From: Bacteroidales bacterium
GTDB taxonomy: Bacteria > Bacteroidota > Bacteroidia > Bacteroidales > JAOZVK01
Assembly: GCA_029938185.1 (NCBI GenBank)
Contig: JAOZVK010000324.1
Coordinates: 1 to 6,709 of the forward strand
Direction of reading: 5' to 3'
Length of the DNA stretch: 6,709 nucleotides
The notes beneath the pieces were generated by a model. It searched no databases, was not told the DNA's origin, and saw nothing but the letters and a program-made list of their open reading frames with translations. The position numbers and the translations under genes are program-made. Positions 5,911 to 6,709 of this stretch are shown here, one piece after another. The first letter of the stretch is position 1, and the number at the start of each line of letters is the position of its first letter.

Positions 5911-6658
5911 AAGCATTTGTACCTGTTATTTTTATTTTCATTTTAGTAAAACTACCATTCCATTGTTGAACTACTCCACGAATATATTCAGTAGAAGTCT
6001 GATTCATTGCTTTATCGTACCAATTTGTGGCATCCCACGAATAACGGACACTTGCTCCCAAATCAAATTTTCCTTTCTTTGTATTCGAGGAACTGCTACT
6101 ACTCGATGAAGTATATCTTTCAAAATCAGCACTTTTATCATGTGAAAGTGCATAAGATTTTTCATCATCTAAACATAAATGCCAACTTTTTTTAGGATTT
6201 ATCCAAATGGTATTTCCTTTTGTTAGTTTTTCGCCTTCATCTGTTAAACCGCCAAGACTTGCTGCAATTTTTATCTGAACACGGCTTTTACTGCTATTCC
6301 ATTGTTCAATTGAGCCCATCACGATACCACGATAATCTTGTCTGCATATTTTCAACCCTAAATCCCATTTACGAATATCGCTGTTTATTTTAATTTTACG
6401 TTCTCTCTCTAATTTTGCAGCTAAATTCTTTTTTCGGTCTTTTATATCACTGTAATATTCTCCATTTGGGTATTTATTTAAATATTTATCAAAATCAGAA
6501 GTTTTATTTGCATATTTTATCTCTAAATATAGTTTCCTTTCTTTCACTTGCGAAACATATTTTCCACTTGGATATTCAGATAAATAAGTGTTGCAATTAT
6601 CTTTATCTCCGTCTTTGGCTGTTTCATAAACTGCAAGTTCTTTATCGTCTAATAAGCT
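5900..6658 (-). CDS. Hypothetical, probably exported protein; 5' end lost to an apparent frameshift
   Basis: I do not recognise this family. The open frame begins just after an in-frame TGA (6659-6661). The first possible start codon is a GTG at 6547 (215 residues), which falls in the middle of a repeat and is unlikely to be the true start. Including codons back to 6658, the N-terminal part has two similar units of about 35 residues ending YLSEYPSGKY and YLNKYPNGEY. A charged, probably helical stretch follows. The C-terminal part has two related units containing DLG, RGxV and a QWN motif (IEQWNSSKSRVQIKI and VQQWNGSFTKMKIKI), joined through an eight-serine linker written with mixed codons. 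This suggests duplicated small beta domains. A signal-peptide-like stretch lies immediately upstream in another frame. The gene is either a recent pseudogene or affected by a sequence error. Confidence 0.6.
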   Translation of the reverse strand, partial: SLLDDKELAVYETAKDGDKDNCNTYLSEYPSGKYVSQVKERKLYLEIKYANKTSDFDKYLNKYPNGEYYSDIKDRKKNLAAKLERERKIKINSDIRKWDLGLKICRQDYRGIVMGSIEQWNSSKSRVQIKIAASLGGLTDEGEKLTKGNTIWINPKKSWHLCLDDEKSYALSHDKSADFERYTSSSSSSSSNTKKGKFDLGASVRYSWDATNWYDKAMNQTSTEYIRGVVQQWNGSFTKMKIKITGTNAYNK

Positions 6659-6709
6659 TCAGAACTCACAAAAAGCGTCAAATTGAACAAAAACAATGGC
6701 AAATTAAAA
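6649..6709 (-). pseudogene. Signal-peptide-like 5' segment of the same gene, in another frame and cut by the window edge
   Basis: In the minus-strand frame starting at 6708, the residues read FNLPLFLFNLTLFVSSEAY and then hit TAG at 6649-6651. This is a hydrophobic core followed by a small-residue stretch (VSSEA) that would suit signal peptidase. The start codon must lie beyond the window. The segment overlaps the start of the downstream open frame by about 10 nt, and removing one base (or adding two) between about 6652 and 6658 would join the two into one secreted protein. The join is an inference. Confidence 0.5.

Noticed and set aside
5879..6195. Plus-strand open frames opposite the right-hand gene (5879-6109 and 6007-6195)
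   Set aside because: They are antisense to a longer frame with clear internal protein repeats. Their translations lack domain features and one begins inside repeat M2.

Overview
The window looks like chromosomal DNA of a low-GC Bacteroidota, probably Bacteroidales-like. Four things point that way. The promoter before the tRNA fits the Bacteroidota pattern (TTTG, about 20 nt, then TAnnTTTG). The genes show no clear Shine-Dalgarno sequences. RecQ carries the long C-terminal extension seen in Bacteroidota RecQ proteins. TatC has an enlarged first periplasmic loop with two cysteines. Genus and species cannot be read from this sequence.

Layout, left to right. (1) Positions 1-48 hold the 5' two thirds of a minus-strand tRNA-Lys(UUU), cut by the window edge, with its promoter just to the right. 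(2) Positions 49-340 are very A/T-rich and hold a perfect 12-bp inverted repeat and a short repeated hairpin motif that touches the recQ stop codon. (3) recQ lies on the minus strand at 341-2524. (4) A gene-free spacer at 2525-3543 separates the divergent recQ and kdsD and is built largely of dispersed repeat modules. (5) kdsD/kpsF (3544-4536) and tatC (4561-5382) lie on the plus strand 24 bp apart and probably share a transcript. (6) Positions 5383-5899 hold no gene. They contain another copy of the hairpin motif, a GC-richer relic of a group II intron 3' end (domains V and VI), and a second copy of a 110-bp repeat. (7) A minus-strand gene for a probably secreted protein of unknown function runs off the right edge. 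Its signal-peptide-like start and its body are in different reading frames.

The three complete genes are housekeeping. RecQ acts in DNA repair and recombination. KdsD makes the arabinose 5-phosphate needed for Kdo and thus lipopolysaccharide. TatC is the core receptor of twin-arginine protein export. I see no defence, biosynthetic or phage system. What stands out is the noncoding DNA: a family of hairpin-plus-GCTTACG motifs with at least five copies, a two-copy 110-bp module that aligns without gaps and carries a 7-bp tandem repeat, a possible 347-bp unit bounded by inverted copies of the motif, and the intron relic.
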